Made by a program: the position numbers and the translations under genes. 35,663 nt of DNA, from contig PBDJ01000019.1 in assembly GCA_002717365.1 (NCBI GenBank), positions 1 to 35,663 on the forward strand, in the 5' to 3' direction. Source of the DNA: Acidimicrobiaceae bacterium. Lineage in GTDB: Bacteria; Actinomycetota; Acidimicrobiia; Acidimicrobiales; MedAcidi-G1. The notes beneath the pieces were generated by a model. That model did not search any database, was not told the origin of the DNA, and was given only the letters and a program-made list of their open reading frames with translations. Of this stretch, positions 1-8,656 are shown piece after piece; positions within the stretch are counted from its first letter, which is position 1, and each line of letters opens with the position of its first letter.

Positions 1-105
1 AGGCGCCGCAGTCGTCGCAGCAGGCGCCGCCTCTTCGTCATCACCGCAAGCGGCAAACAAAGTCATCCCTGCCAGAACTAGTCCACAAGCAAGAAAACGC
101 TTCAT
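1..105 (-). CDS. Secreted lipoprotein, N-terminal part only (cut by window edge)
   Basis: Only the first 35 codons lie in the window. The protein starts MKRF, continues with a hydrophobic stretch and reaches a lipobox ending FAAC with Cys20, followed by an acidic and Ala/Thr/Pro-rich linker (GDDEEAAPAATT). This is a classic lipoprotein signal peptide: cleavage before Cys20 and lipid attachment would anchor the protein on the outer face of the membrane. The ATG is preceded by a strong GGGGAGGAAAG ribosome binding site. Such linkers are common in ABC-transporter substrate-binding proteins, and the neighbouring sugar-catabolism genes would suit a sugar-binding protein, but no part of the mature domain is visible, so that role is inference. 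Confidence 0.75.
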   Translation of the reverse strand, partial: MKRFLACGLVLAGMTLFAACGDDEEAAPAATTAAP

Positions 106-197
106 TAGTCTTTCCTCCCCTAAGTCATCCGCCGTCGGGCGACAACACGCCAACTAGTGGCACTCCCTCCACCATGTACCTACAAATATAAGATATT

Positions 198-227
198 AGA
201 TTAGATACAATTCAGTTTCTTGGTCAA
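198..227 (-). promoter_or_regulatory. Probable sigma-70 promoter for the lipoprotein gene
   Basis: On the minus strand TTGACC (222-227) is followed after 18 bases by TAATCT (198-203) in an AT-rich stretch. This would give a leader of about 85-90 bases before the ATG at 105. The position, downstream of the P450 gene and its candidate terminator hairpin, suggests the lipoprotein (and presumably its transporter) starts a separate transcription unit. Confidence 0.45.
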
Positions 228-276
228 GGGCAGCCTGGGTCCAGCTCTCCTTATTATTCTTCACCCAGTTCAGTTG

Positions 277-307
277 TGACAGGCACCGGAAAGGCGCCAC
301 TCTGTCA
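277..307 (-). terminator. Candidate terminator hairpin after the P450 gene
   Basis: TGACAG (277-282) pairs with CTGTCA (302-307), and inside it GCGCC and GGTGC can pair around a five-base TTTCC loop, leaving a small bulge. The hairpin lies 127 bases beyond the P450 stop and upstream of the lipoprotein promoter. There is no U-tract, so it may be a factor-dependent or U-less terminator, or just a leader structure. Confidence 0.3.
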
Positions 308-433
308 GCTAGGAGTCTGCAACTGTGCACCGGTATCTCTCACCGACCAGAGTTGCCTCCTAGGTTCTCATCTCTATCCCTTGTACCCCAGCACCCGATT
401 ACACACCCAGCAAAATCTCGCCTAGCCATAGGG

Positions 434-1645
434 TTAGTTAAGGGTCACCCAAAGCTCACGCAAGGAGCGGGAATTCAGATTGGGTTGATACCTAAGTTCA
501 TTGTCCACCAAGTCAACCGAGGCAAACCGGCGTGCCAACCCCATGAAAGCCTCTTGACCCTCAAGTCGAGCAATATTCGCTCCAAGGCAATGGTGGACAC
601 CGAGACCGAAGCTGAGGTGAGGGTTGGGGTCACGTGAGATGTCGAATAGCTCAGGAGATTCAAATCTTCTCGGATCCCGATTTGCCGATGCCGTGACCCA
701 CCGTACCCGCTCCCCCGCCCGCAGTTCTCGTTCCCGACAGACAACATCTCTTACAAGCAGCCTTGAAGTCGTCTTCACAGGTCCGTCGTATCGGAGACAT
801 TCTTCGGTAGCAAGTCGACCGATATCGCCACTGCCATTACGAAGGCGATCCCACTGCTCCGGATGCCTGGCAAACGCTAAAACACCATTGCAAATAAGGT
901 TGATAGTGGTTTCATGACCCGCGACGAGGATCAACGCGGCGTTCGCAACCGCCGCTGCCATATTTATTACCCCTGATTCAACACCGACCGCTAAGTCCGA
1001 TAATAGATCTCCGCGTGGTTTTCCCTGTCTTTTCCGAATCAATGGTTCAAGTAGATTATTGAGTTCAGAGATCCCGGCATCGATTCTAAGCATTCGGTCT
1101 GGTTCAGGATGGTTAAATTGATTGAACTTCTCACTAACTTCCCGAATCAGCTCGTAGTCCGGTGCTGTTATTCCAAGAAGGTCAGCTATCACTCGCAATG
1201 GCAGCGGTAGCGCGAACTCTGACAGTAGGTCAATATCCTGTCCCGGGCTTATTCGATCAATAAGAGACTCTACAGTTTGTGCCACAAGTGGCCGCCATGA
1301 TTCGACCGCTTGAGGGGTAAAGCTACGGTGGAGTAGGCGCCGAACAACTTGATGATCTGGTTGGTCATTCTGAGCAAGCATCTGACCAAAGAAGTTTCGA
1401 ACTCTCTCGAAATAAAGAAAATGATCGTGATAAATCGCTGGGTAAGGGGGTCTAGTATCGTTAGCAATATAGGCACTAGAAAACACGTCTGGGTTCTTCA
1501 GCATCCATACCAAATCATCATGTCTTGTTAGCAACCACAGAGAGTGACGGGAGTTCCAGCAAACCGGGTCCGTCTCCCGTAGGTTCCCATAGTAAGAATA
1601 GGGATCTCTCTGCACTTCAGGTGCAAACAGGTCTTGGTCAGTCAT
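434..1645 (-). CDS. Cytochrome P450 (bacterial soluble type)
   Basis: A full-length soluble P450 of 403 residues. The I-helix oxygen-activation motif AGHETT is at 242-247, the K-helix ExxR pair is E282 and R285, and the heme-thiolate loop FGLGVHHCLG places the axial Cys at 353. The family inserts one oxygen atom from O2 into an organic substrate using electrons from a ferredoxin and reductase, neither of which is encoded nearby. It follows the CoA-transferase gene by 84 bases on the same strand and is probably in its operon. Function in context could be hydroxylation or O-demethylation of the compound handled by the neighbouring sugar genes, but the substrate is unknown. The region is AT-richer than the core genome to the right. 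Confidence 0.93.
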   Translation of the reverse strand: MTDQDLFAPEVQRDPYSYYGNLRETDPVCWNSRHSLWLLTRHDDLVWMLKNPDVFSSAYIANDTRPPYPAIYHDHFLYFERVRNFFGQMLAQNDQPDHQVVRRLLHRSFTPQAVESWRPLVAQTVESLIDRISPGQDIDLLSEFALPLPLRVIADLLGITAPDYELIREVSEKFNQFNHPEPDRMLRIDAGISELNNLLEPLIRKRQGKPRGDLLSDLAVGVESGVINMAAAVANAALILVAGHETTINLICNGVLAFARHPEQWDRLRNGSGDIGRLATEECLRYDGPVKTTSRLLVRDVVCRERELRAGERVRWVTASANRDPRRFESPELFDISRDPNPHLSFGLGVHHCLGANIARLEGQEAFMGLARRFASVDLVDNELRYQPNLNSRSLRELWVTLN

Positions 1646-1729
1646 AGTCGAAACCCACTTAACCCAGCAATATCCGCATGAAAGGCTCTGTGCCCCGGGG
1701 ATCTAAATCAGACCATCAAGATGTTGTAT

Positions 1730-2953
1730 TTATTCTCCTGATGACATGCCGGTATTTGAGACTATTCCTTCATTTTCCAGTTCAATAAGTTCTTGCCTTG
1801 AGTAACCGAGCTGGTCTACGAGGATTTCAAGATTATGCTCACCTAAGTCTGGACCACATGAGCGGATCGAGCCTGGAGTATCAGAAAGTATTGGAATAAC
1901 ATTAGGCATAACTAGAGGACCAAGTGTTGGATGTTCGACGCAGATAATGGTCTGTCTTTCAATGAACTGTGGATCCTTCATTATGTCTGCGATATCATAG
2001 ATTGGAGCAATAGCTGCCTCTCCTTCTTCAAACGCTGTGAGAACCTCTTCTGTAGTCCGTGCAGCAATAAAGGAACCTATTGCCTCATCAACCTCATCCT
2101 GATTCTCAAGACGTCCTGAATGATCTTTAAACCAAGATTTCTGAGCCAGGTCAGGCCGACCAATTATGGTCATTGTGCGATCGGCAATACTCTGGGCACT
2201 TGCTGACAAAGCTAACCACCGACCGTCCTTTGCCATATACACATTCCTTGGAGAAGTGAATGGGGCACGGTTCCCAGTCCGCCCCTGAACCACTCCAAGC
2301 TGGTCATACACCAGGGCCTGGGGGCCCAGAAGCCAGAAGATTGGTTCGTAAATCGCAAGATCGATCATCTGCCCTTTCCCGGTGCGGTCCCGATTGAATA
2401 GGGCCACCATCGTTGCGTAGGCCCCGATCATCGAGGCGACCCCGTCAGCTAGAGCAAACGGAGGCAGGGTAGGAGGGCCATCGGGTTGGCCGTTGATAGC
2501 TGCAAAACCCGACATAGCTTCTGCAAGTGTCCCGAATCCGGGCCGGTGACTATACGGCCCCTCTTGCCCAAAACCAGTTGTTCTGACCATAACTAACCGG
2601 GGGTTGATTGCAGATAGAACATCCCAACCGAGCCCCCAACTTTCTAGTGTTCCCGGTCGGAAGTTCTCGATGTATACATCAGCATCAGCAACCAACTCTT
2701 TGAGGATCCGAGCCCCACGGGGATCCGAAAGACGAATGGTCACCCCACGCTTATTGCGGTTGGCGAACGTCCACCAAAATGAAACTCCGTCTTTCTCCCA
2801 GCCCATCGTTCTCAAACTGTCGCCGTCAGGGTGCTCAACCTTGATCACATCAGCACCGAAATCTCCCAGCAGGGTCGCGAGTACCGGGCCCGCAAAGATC
2901 GTTGCGGAGTCGACTACCTTGAGACCCTCCAAGGGCCCGCCTACCGATTCCAA
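1730..2953 (-). CDS. Class III (CaiB/BaiF family) CoA-transferase
   Basis: A protein of 407 residues, normal length for family III CoA-transferases, which move CoA between acyl groups through an aspartyl-CoA thioester. The N-terminal Rossmann part has GADVIKVE (33-40), the linker has the family motif ENFRPGTLESWGLG (96-109), and Asp170 in ALADG occupies the place of the catalytic aspartate. The start appears to be TTG at 2953, supported by AGGAG nine bases upstream. A GGCCC/GGGCC hairpin lies just upstream (2979-2993). It lies between the oxidoreductase gene and the P450 on the same strand. CoA donor and acceptor cannot be told; substrates in the family include carnitine, formate, dicarboxylic acids and 2-methylacyl compounds. 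Confidence 0.92.
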   Translation of the reverse strand: MESVGGPLEGLKVVDSATIFAGPVLATLLGDFGADVIKVEHPDGDSLRTMGWEKDGVSFWWTFANRNKRGVTIRLSDPRGARILKELVADADVYIENFRPGTLESWGLGWDVLSAINPRLVMVRTTGFGQEGPYSHRPGFGTLAEAMSGFAAINGQPDGPPTLPPFALADGVASMIGAYATMVALFNRDRTGKGQMIDLAIYEPIFWLLGPQALVYDQLGVVQGRTGNRAPFTSPRNVYMAKDGRWLALSASAQSIADRTMTIIGRPDLAQKSWFKDHSGRLENQDEVDEAIGSFIAARTTEEVLTAFEEGEAAIAPIYDIADIMKDPQFIERQTIICVEHPTLGPLVMPNVIPILSDTPGSIRSCGPDLGEHNLEILVDQLGYSRQELIELENEGIVSNTGMSSGE

Positions 2954-3128
2954 TTCACGACACTCCTATTACTTACTTGGCCCTATCGGGGCCTGCTCCC
3001 ACAAACCCCCAGTCGTTAAGAATCACCGGTCCTGGTCGCACTGAAGATCTGAGATCCTGCGGCATTGACCAGACAATAGAATATATCGATCCGGCTCCGC
3101 CCGAAGACAGTGAAACGAAGGTCTGGAA

Positions 3129-4244
3129 TTAGAACAGGCTCGAGATGGAGACCGGTAACCCGGCCTCCGCTGAACAGTAGGCCCCCTCAATCACTTCGAC
3201 CGTTCTGGCGCCGACCTCACCCGGCGATTGGTTAGTGACATCCCTACCAAGCGCCAGATCGATAAGCGCGTGGATCGGGCCGTCACAGTTGTACGCCCCG
3301 TCACCAGGAGAAGCCGGGAACTGTTCATCAAGCTCTCCTGGTCGATAGATCCAGGCAAGCTCACGTTCCATATCAATATGGAACTGTCCGTCCGAACCAA
3401 TGATTCGGATGTCAAGTTTGTGCTTGTTTTGGTTGGAGCCAAGATGGTTCGACCCGCCGGACACGGTTCCTACGGCATCATTGTCGAACCTAAGGCAAAG
3501 GGCGTCATGGAACTCGACGCGTGAATCGGGAGGAGTTGCCATCCAGGCAAAGACGTCAGCGCACCGTAGCTCGGTTAGCCAAAACAGGAGTCCCAACGCA
3601 TGAGACAACTGGGCTTGGGCATACCCCCCTCCCGCCACCGCCGGGTCTGCGCCTGTCTCTGGCCTAGGAACGAACAGCGGGTCAGTATTCGAAAGGTCCA
3701 CATCACCCGAATCGCTGTCTTGCCGGTCAGAGAATGCCGGCTGTTGCCCTCGGAGTGCCTCGCGGGTGGTTGACGACATATTCACCGCCACCTGCTCAAT
3801 TTGTCCGATCCCGGTCGTTTGCATCCAAGATCTCGCTGCCTCCACCATCGGGAAGTAGTGCCAGCCGTATGCGAGGACGAGGTGTCGTTCGCGCCGGGTT
3901 GCCAACTCGACCAGTTCCCAGGCCTCACTCGCCCTAAGAGTAAATGGCTTCTCGCAAAGGACATGCGCTCCCGCCTCAAGAGCCGCCTTGGCGTGCTCGT
4001 GGTGGACCGCTACGGGACCGGCAACGATGCATAGGTCAACTCCGGCGTCCAATACCTCTTGAAAGTCGGTTGTTGCGAAATCAAACCCGAAACGTGCGCG
4101 GATCGCTTCAGCCTGAACTGGATCACGCCTGCATACCGAGACGAGATCTACCTCATCCTTGCGCTGAACCACGTTCGGAAGATGCGACGCAACAGTCCAT
4201 GCGCCAGCTCCCAGTACCCCAAGTCTGAGTCTTCCCTTTGACAT
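3129..4244 (-). CDS. Gfo/Idh/MocA family NAD(P)-dependent oxidoreductase
   Basis: A protein of 371 residues from the ATG at 4244. That start is chosen over an upstream one because an excellent AGGAGGGG site precedes it and because the Rossmann fold begins right after it (GVLGAGAW at 9-16). The conserved CEKPF motif at 97-101 supplies the usual Lys-Pro of the family, and the C-terminal half matches the beta-sheet dimerisation and substrate domain. Members oxidise or reduce sugars, inositols and related polyols with NAD(P). The gene is divergent from the TIM-barrel gene at 4310, with only 65 bases between, so the pair probably shares a control region. The likely role is oxidation of a sugar or sugar derivative; the exact substrate is unknown. 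Confidence 0.92.
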   Translation of the reverse strand: MSKGRLRLGVLGAGAWTVASHLPNVVQRKDEVDLVSVCRRDPVQAEAIRARFGFDFATTDFQEVLDAGVDLCIVAGPVAVHHEHAKAALEAGAHVLCEKPFTLRASEAWELVELATRRERHLVLAYGWHYFPMVEAARSWMQTTGIGQIEQVAVNMSSTTREALRGQQPAFSDRQDSDSGDVDLSNTDPLFVPRPETGADPAVAGGGYAQAQLSHALGLLFWLTELRCADVFAWMATPPDSRVEFHDALCLRFDNDAVGTVSGGSNHLGSNQNKHKLDIRIIGSDGQFHIDMERELAWIYRPGELDEQFPASPGDGAYNCDGPIHALIDLALGRDVTNQSPGEVGARTVEVIEGAYCSAEAGLPVSISSLF

Positions 4245-4309
4245 GACCCCTCCTGCGCAGTAACTCTGCACTCCGTACCCGGTCACCTCTAGCGACAGGA
4301 TCTATCTAA

Positions 4310-5203
4310 ATGTCGACCCCAAACACAATAAGGCTCGGCTGTGCCGATTTCACATGGCCGCTTCTCCCCCACCGTGACGCCCTCAGCCTCATTCATCTCC
4401 TCGGCTTCCAAGGGGTTGATCTCGGAATGTTCTTCGAACGCTCCCATCTTCGGCCCGAGAATGTGCAAGAAGATACCTCCTACTGGGCCGGTCTTGTAAG
4501 GGAGCGACTGGACCAGGCGCAACTAGAGGTTGCTGACCTCTACTTCGCACCCTCTATGGACCTGGCTACGCGGGGTGCCAATAACCCCGACCTGGCCGAA
4601 GTCGAGGCAGGACACGAGATGTTCCTTAGCGTTCTGGATTTCGCTCGAAGGATCCAGGCTCCAGGAATAACTATGAACAGTGGGATGGACTATGGGGACG
4701 AGAGCAGAAGTCAGTCGTTGAGCCGCTCCGCCTCAGAACTTGCCAGACGCGTTGACGCCGCAGGCCAGTACGGAATCGAGATCCGGGTTGAAGGAAGCGT
4801 CGGAAGTAACACCGACAGCCCGGAGTCCCTAGGAGAGTTGATGGTAAGTACACCAGGGTTACGTGTCACCCTCGACTACTCACATTTCGTCTACCAGGGC
4901 AGGCAAGAATCCGAAGCGGATTGCCTCATCGAATACACAGGACACTTTCAATGTCGTGGCGCTGCCCCAGGAGTTATGCAAGCCCGGTATGAGGAGAATA
5001 CTATCGATTTTCCCCGTATTATTCGGGGACTCCAAGATTCCGACTATGCGGGGTATTTCTCACTTGAGTATGTATGGGTCGATATATGGGGTTGTAATCA
5101 GACTGAGAATACAATGGAAACAGTTCAATTCCGGGATCTAGCTATTGCCACACTTGAAGGGCGTGAATACACACCTGTTGTAGGACCCCAATACGATATC
5201 TAG
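4310..5203 (+). CDS. Sugar phosphate isomerase/epimerase (xylose isomerase-like TIM barrel)
   Basis: 297 residues with the alternating pattern of an AP-endonuclease-2/xylose-isomerase-like TIM barrel. Likely metal ligands lie in the expected strand ends: Glu in the GIEIRVEGS segment, Asp and His in LDYSH, and Glu in YFSLEYVW. Family members isomerise or epimerise keto-sugars, inosose derivatives and sugar phosphates. It is divergent from the Gfo/Idh/MocA gene and converges on the FGGY kinase gene. No strong ribosome binding site sits at the ATG; an AGGA is 11 bases upstream. Toward its 3' end the codons become AT-rich (5,000-5,200), like the kinase gene that follows. Confidence 0.85.
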   Translation: MSTPNTIRLGCADFTWPLLPHRDALSLIHLLGFQGVDLGMFFERSHLRPENVQEDTSYWAGLVRERLDQAQLEVADLYFAPSMDLATRGANNPDLAEVEAGHEMFLSVLDFARRIQAPGITMNSGMDYGDESRSQSLSRSASELARRVDAAGQYGIEIRVEGSVGSNTDSPESLGELMVSTPGLRVTLDYSHFVYQGRQESEADCLIEYTGHFQCRGAAPGVMQARYEENTIDFPRIIRGLQDSDYAGYFSLEYVWVDIWGCNQTENTMETVQFRDLAIATLEGREYTPVVGPQYDI

Positions 5204-5290
5204 TAGAAAACGAGGTCCCCGACAGTTGCGTTATAGTGCTTTAAGTAATGCGGCCATGAGAGTATTCTAACTGTTAGATTGTCTCTTCTA

Positions 5291-6757
5291 TCAATTTGGT
5301 ATTAGAATAGATTCATAGACAGCTTTAAATCTCTCTCGTTTATCAGCATACAACTCTGATGACTCTGCACTTGGATCAAACCGATCTCTAATCAACAACA
5401 ACCTGGTGTCAAATCCAATATCCATAGCCTCAGCTGCTATTCGTGCAGCACCGAACGCCGCAACGTCCGCACTTTCAGTCGAGGCGATAGAGACATTGAG
5501 AATATCTGCCATAATCTGCAACCATAGCTTGGATTTGGAACCTCCCCCCACAGCAATAAGTTCATCGATCCTAAACCCGTCTTTCCGCATCACGTCCTTC
5601 ATGAGGCTAATTTCGAATGCCACGCCTTCGAGAATACTACGGACAAGTTCACATCGATCAGTACCGAAAGTGAGGCCTACAATGGCACCTTTTGCATCAG
5701 GATCGTTGAAAGCTATACGAGACCCTCCAAGGTGCGGAACGAAAATCATATCTGTCGAACATTTTTTAGCGCTATCAATTATGTCCGAATAGGTTATAGA
5801 TATTTCCGAAAGTCTCTCCGAGTCGATAGTCGGATTAATAATATCTCTGAACCAACGAAGGACTGCTCCACCCGCAGGAGTGCCTGCTATAGCGATCCTT
5901 TCAGAGCGCGTCACGTGAGGAATGACTGGGATTGCCCCTGCATGCTGCTGATCTCCCTGGAATATCTCGGCCAGGACGCCTGTCGTGCCCATGGAAAGAA
6001 GACTTTTTCCACCAACATCCAATCCTGCCCCCACCGCTGCACAGGCTTGGTCAAGACCTCCGACCACAAATGTTGCATTTGGAGCTAGTCCTAGGTCAGC
6101 TGAGATATCATCACTTAGCCGTCCGATACTAGTTCCCGGAGCAACGATTTCTGGTAGTTTTGTTACCTCAATCTCCGCCGCACTAAGAATCTCGGGCGAC
6201 CAGTTTAGACTATCCAAATCAAACGCTAGAGTTCGTGCTGCCATTGAATAATCTATCAGCGGTTCAAATCCAAGGCGAACAGCAACAAGTTCTCCGTAGC
6301 AAAGAAGTTTCCACGCCTTGTTATATATCTCTGAAGACTTATTTGAAATCCACATCCACTTAAATATTGCGTAATGTGGTAGCGGTTCCAGTCCAGTTAT
6401 TCGTCGTATATGCTCCTTAGATATTCGCTGAAATAGCTGATCGGCATATATATTAGGACGTTTGTCGAAAGACACTATCGTGGGAGCCAGCGGCTTCCGA
6501 TCCTTTCCCACGGCCGTCACTGCCTCGCCCAAGACCGAGACGCATAGGGCCTCAGGAGGTTCGTTACATTCTCCAGTAACCTGCCGGATAGCTCCCTGTA
6601 AAGCCTGCCAAACATACTCGGTGTCTAGCTCGGCAGCACCAAATTCCGGGATCGATAGAGGGTACTCCTCATAAGCTCGATGGCGTATGCCCTGGTCATC
6701 AACGGCAACAACCTTACATCCGGTCGTTCCGATATCGATCCCAAGAAGACTCCCCAT
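5291..6757 (-). CDS. FGGY-family carbohydrate kinase (xylulokinase-like)
   Basis: 488 residues, normal for FGGY sugar kinases, which phosphorylate a sugar or polyol hydroxyl with ATP. The N-terminal phosphate-1 motif is DIGTTGCK (8-15), the catalytic aspartate is expected at D236 in GGLDQAC, and the C-terminal adenosine motif VGGGSKSKLW lies around residue 400. It resembles xylulokinase more than glycerol kinase, though the substrate is not determined. The gene begins 17 bases after the aldolase stop on the same strand, so kinase and aldolase form an operon in which the kinase would make the phosphorylated sugar that the aldolase cleaves. Codon use is clearly AT-richer than in the core genes beyond 13 kb, suggesting transfer from another source. 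Confidence 0.9.
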   Translation of the reverse strand: MGSLLGIDIGTTGCKVVAVDDQGIRHRAYEEYPLSIPEFGAAELDTEYVWQALQGAIRQVTGECNEPPEALCVSVLGEAVTAVGKDRKPLAPTIVSFDKRPNIYADQLFQRISKEHIRRITGLEPLPHYAIFKWMWISNKSSEIYNKAWKLLCYGELVAVRLGFEPLIDYSMAARTLAFDLDSLNWSPEILSAAEIEVTKLPEIVAPGTSIGRLSDDISADLGLAPNATFVVGGLDQACAAVGAGLDVGGKSLLSMGTTGVLAEIFQGDQQHAGAIPVIPHVTRSERIAIAGTPAGGAVLRWFRDIINPTIDSERLSEISITYSDIIDSAKKCSTDMIFVPHLGGSRIAFNDPDAKGAIVGLTFGTDRCELVRSILEGVAFEISLMKDVMRKDGFRIDELIAVGGGSKSKLWLQIMADILNVSIASTESADVAAFGAARIAAEAMDIGFDTRLLLIRDRFDPSAESSELYADKRERFKAVYESILIPN

Positions 6758-6774
6758 TTGTGGACCAGATATCG

Positions 6775-7425
6775 CTAGTCACCTAGATCGGATGTCAAGA
6801 TCCTTGAGTCCCCGCCATATCGTAAGCCCTGGGGCTGACCGACCTGGAGTGCGATAAACAGCACCTGTGCATTGAACTCAACGCCGATTGTCTTGTCTAC
6901 GGCTAACTCGATTGAGTCAGCAACAACTACAAGACCATGGTTTCTCCATATAACAGCATCTCTATCCCCCATGACTTGAAGCATGTCTAATGCAAAAGCC
7001 TCATCACGTGCTCCGGCCCAGAAAGGCATAATAGGAACATCCCCACGTGATGATTTCAGACCGTTCGTGGTGATTGTATGAATTTCTCTTCCTAAGGCCC
7101 CAAACGCATTTACGTACGGTGGTTCGGAGTGAATTACGGCATTAACATCAGCCCGCTCTCTATAGACGGTCGCATGGACCCGACTATCGGCGGATGGCTC
7201 ATGTTTCCCAGCTACTTTCTCCCCTGCCGGATCGAGAACAACGAGATCTTCAACATTCATCACCGCGTAGGCATACGCGTGAGGTGTGATCGCCAAATAT
7301 CCAGTGTCCGGATCTCGGACACTTAGATTCCCCTGCCGGGCGGGCATCAGTTCCGGGGTTGACGCAACTCGCATGGAGTTGATCAGTCTCTCTTTGAGAT
7401 TTTCTGACACCCAGTCTTCTGACAC
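6775..7425 (-). CDS. Class II aldolase/epimerase (fuculose-P aldolase / ribulose-P epimerase family)
   Basis: 216 residues from a GTG start with AAGGG seven bases upstream. The family uses a divalent metal to cleave or epimerise sugar phosphates such as L-fuculose-1-phosphate or L-ribulose-5-phosphate. Visible landmarks are QGNLSVR (31-37, phosphate-binding loop), PSADSRVH with Asp80 where fuculose-phosphate aldolase has catalytic Glu73 and AraD has Asp, His99 as first metal ligand, and His163 in RNHGLVV. The usual His-x-His pair reads His99-Ser-Glu101, so the second metal histidine appears replaced by glutamate. It is the first gene of an operon with the FGGY kinase and is divergent from the GntR regulator, which probably controls it. 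Decarboxylase members of this fold are an alternative. Confidence 0.88.
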   Translation of the reverse strand: MSEDWVSENLKERLINSMRVASTPELMPARQGNLSVRDPDTGYLAITPHAYAYAVMNVEDLVVLDPAGEKVAGKHEPSADSRVHATVYRERADVNAVIHSEPPYVNAFGALGREIHTITTNGLKSSRGDVPIMPFWAGARDEAFALDMLQVMGDRDAVIWRNHGLVVVADSIELAVDKTIGVEFNAQVLFIALQVGQPQGLRYGGDSRILTSDLGD

Positions 7426-7464
7426 GTTTGTCCCTTCAAGAAATAGACCGACAGCTACGGCCCC

Positions 7465-7503
7465 GTCGCCGTCGTCGTCGTCGCCGCCGTCGCCGCCGTC
7501 GCG
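7465..7503. repeat. GYC trinucleotide repeat in the aldolase-gntR control region
   Basis: Thirteen triplets run in register; the first twelve are GTC or GCC and the last is GCG. The stretch lies between two divergent genes, 40 bases upstream of the aldolase GTG, in otherwise moderate-GC DNA. A five-base inverted repeat GGACT-CT-AGTCC (7503-7514) follows at once and could be a regulator site. The tract is non-coding as far as can be seen. Confidence 0.7.
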
Positions 7504-7514
7504 GACTCTAGTCC
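7503..7514. promoter_or_regulatory. Inverted repeat, possible operator between aldolase and gntR
   Basis: GGACT and AGTCC are perfect inverted repeats separated by two bases, within the 236-base divergent region of the aldolase and the GntR regulator. The position fits an operator for the adjacent regulator, but the sequence does not match the usual TNGTNNNACNA core of FadR-subfamily sites, so this is only a candidate. Confidence 0.2.
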
Positions 7515-7661
7515 ATCCCCCAACCTCTCAGACCCACTCGAATCTATTCGTTGTGCCGTACCTCTTTCGGACCGGCCATGGCGCTGTCGAGAGGACTGGA
7601 ACCCAAACCGGGCAAGGCTTGTTACCCTCGGTCAACCTAGGAATCTGGAGTCGACAATCCC

Positions 7662-8324
7662 GTGACCTCTTACAAGACCAAAGCTCAGAACGCTGCAGAG
7701 GTGATTCGAGACCGAATTCGTCATGGGGTTTACGCATCTGGCCAAAGGCTCGATGTGGACGAGATCGCCTCTGATCTAGCGATGAGCGCCACTCCGGTAC
7801 GTGAGGCGCTAAGTGAGCTCCAAGCTGAATCTTTCGTACTTAACTGGCCTCATCGAGGAAGCTTTGTTGCGGATTTCAGCCCCAACGAGACTGCAGCCTT
7901 GTATGACCTTCGAGCAGTTCTTGAAGGGCACGCAGTAGCAGTTGCGGCTAAATGGCTTACCGATGAGGATCTTTCCAATCTCGAGGACCTCCAGGAACGT
8001 TTGACGGCCGCGTTTCGGGACAACGATCTGGACCTCGCCATGGTCCTTAACGAGGAATGGCATATGAACATCTACATGGCGGCTACTAGTGCCCCACATA
8101 TCTTCGACTTCATCAACCGTCTCTGGAACGACCCTCGCTCATCCCTGTCGACTATCCCGGGGCGCCCAGAATTAGCTCAATCCGACCATCTTGAAATCCT
8201 TGAGGCTCTTCGTGCACGTGACGGAGAAAGGGCGTCGGCGCTCATGCGGGTCCACATTCTCAACGGCAAGAACCTGGTCCTAGATACGCCAGCTCCGGAT
8301 TCCGCCTCCGCGCCTGTCAAGTAA
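7662..8324 (+). CDS. GntR-family transcriptional regulator, FadR/FCD subfamily
   Basis: 220 residues beginning at a GTG with GGAG eleven bases upstream. The N-terminal third is a winged helix-turn-helix (EVIRDRIRHGVYASGQ, then DEIASDLAMSATPVREALSEL), the GntR signature. The rest is an all-helical FCD ligand domain with histidines in EEWHMNIY and in the last helix (MRVHI), which in this subfamily often bind a metal near the acid ligand. It is divergent from the aldolase-kinase operon, so it most likely represses that operon until a sugar acid or phosphorylated sugar binds. Its last eight bases overlap the end of the convergent mutarotase-like gene. Confidence 0.93.
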   Translation: MTSYKTKAQNAAEVIRDRIRHGVYASGQRLDVDEIASDLAMSATPVREALSELQAESFVLNWPHRGSFVADFSPNETAALYDLRAVLEGHAVAVAAKWLTDEDLSNLEDLQERLTAAFRDNDLDLAMVLNEEWHMNIYMAATSAPHIFDFINRLWNDPRSSLSTIPGRPELAQSDHLEILEALRARDGERASALMRVHILNGKNLVLDTPAPDSASAPVK

Positions 8325-8613
8325 GGCGCCAGACCAATTCGGCTTCTACCGGCTCCTCCAACATCAGATCCGAGAAGTACTCGGACCACCGCTTACTGAC
8401 ATCCATCTCCGCAATCCGTTCAAGCCCTCGACGGACGTCGTCAGGATGCTCCAGATAGACGACGACCTGGCGTCCTGCAATAAAGACGGCATCCTTCTTG
8501 AAACCCTCGTTTCTGAGTGCCTCTTCCAACTCTGCCCAAACTTCCGTATGTCGCCTCTTGTACTCCTCTTCCCGCCCAGCCCTTAACCTGAATGTCAAGC
8601 ACCCATAGTCCAT
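8317..8613 (-). CDS. L-rhamnose mutarotase-like protein (RhaM family)
   Basis: 98 residues, the normal length of RhaM, a dimeric ferredoxin-like fold that interconverts the alpha and beta anomers of L-rhamnose. The family motif appears as YKRRHTEVWAELEEAL with His22 at the position of the catalytic histidine, and the C-terminal RWSEYFSDLM matches the conserved RWWxYMxDxM segment. The gene overlaps the 3' end of gntR by eight bases in convergent orientation and is divergent from the esterase at 8657. Its presence suggests the local pathway handles a 6-deoxyhexose, though family members occur in other sugar clusters, so the substrate is inferred only. Confidence 0.88.
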   Translation of the reverse strand: MDYGCLTFRLRAGREEEYKRRHTEVWAELEEALRNEGFKKDAVFIAGRQVVVYLEHPDDVRRGLERIAEMDVSKRWSEYFSDLMLEEPVEAELVWRLT

Positions 8614-8656
8614 GGTGGAGACACCCCTTTCATCCGCCTAGCGGTCCAGGTTCATT

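Larger units (their letters stand above)
106..433. other. Intergenic region between P450 and lipoprotein genes
   Basis: This stretch of 328 bases has no convincing gene. It holds the hairpin at 277-307, the promoter at 198-227, and in the lipoprotein leader a small hairpin (GGCG/CGCC, 138-151). The rest shows nothing recognisable. Confidence 0.6.

Noticed and set aside
7286-7774. Plus-strand frame crossing the triplet repeat and the start of gntR
   Set aside because: It overlaps the aldolase 5' end and gntR in other frames, and its translation is Ser/Pro-rich repeat sequence.
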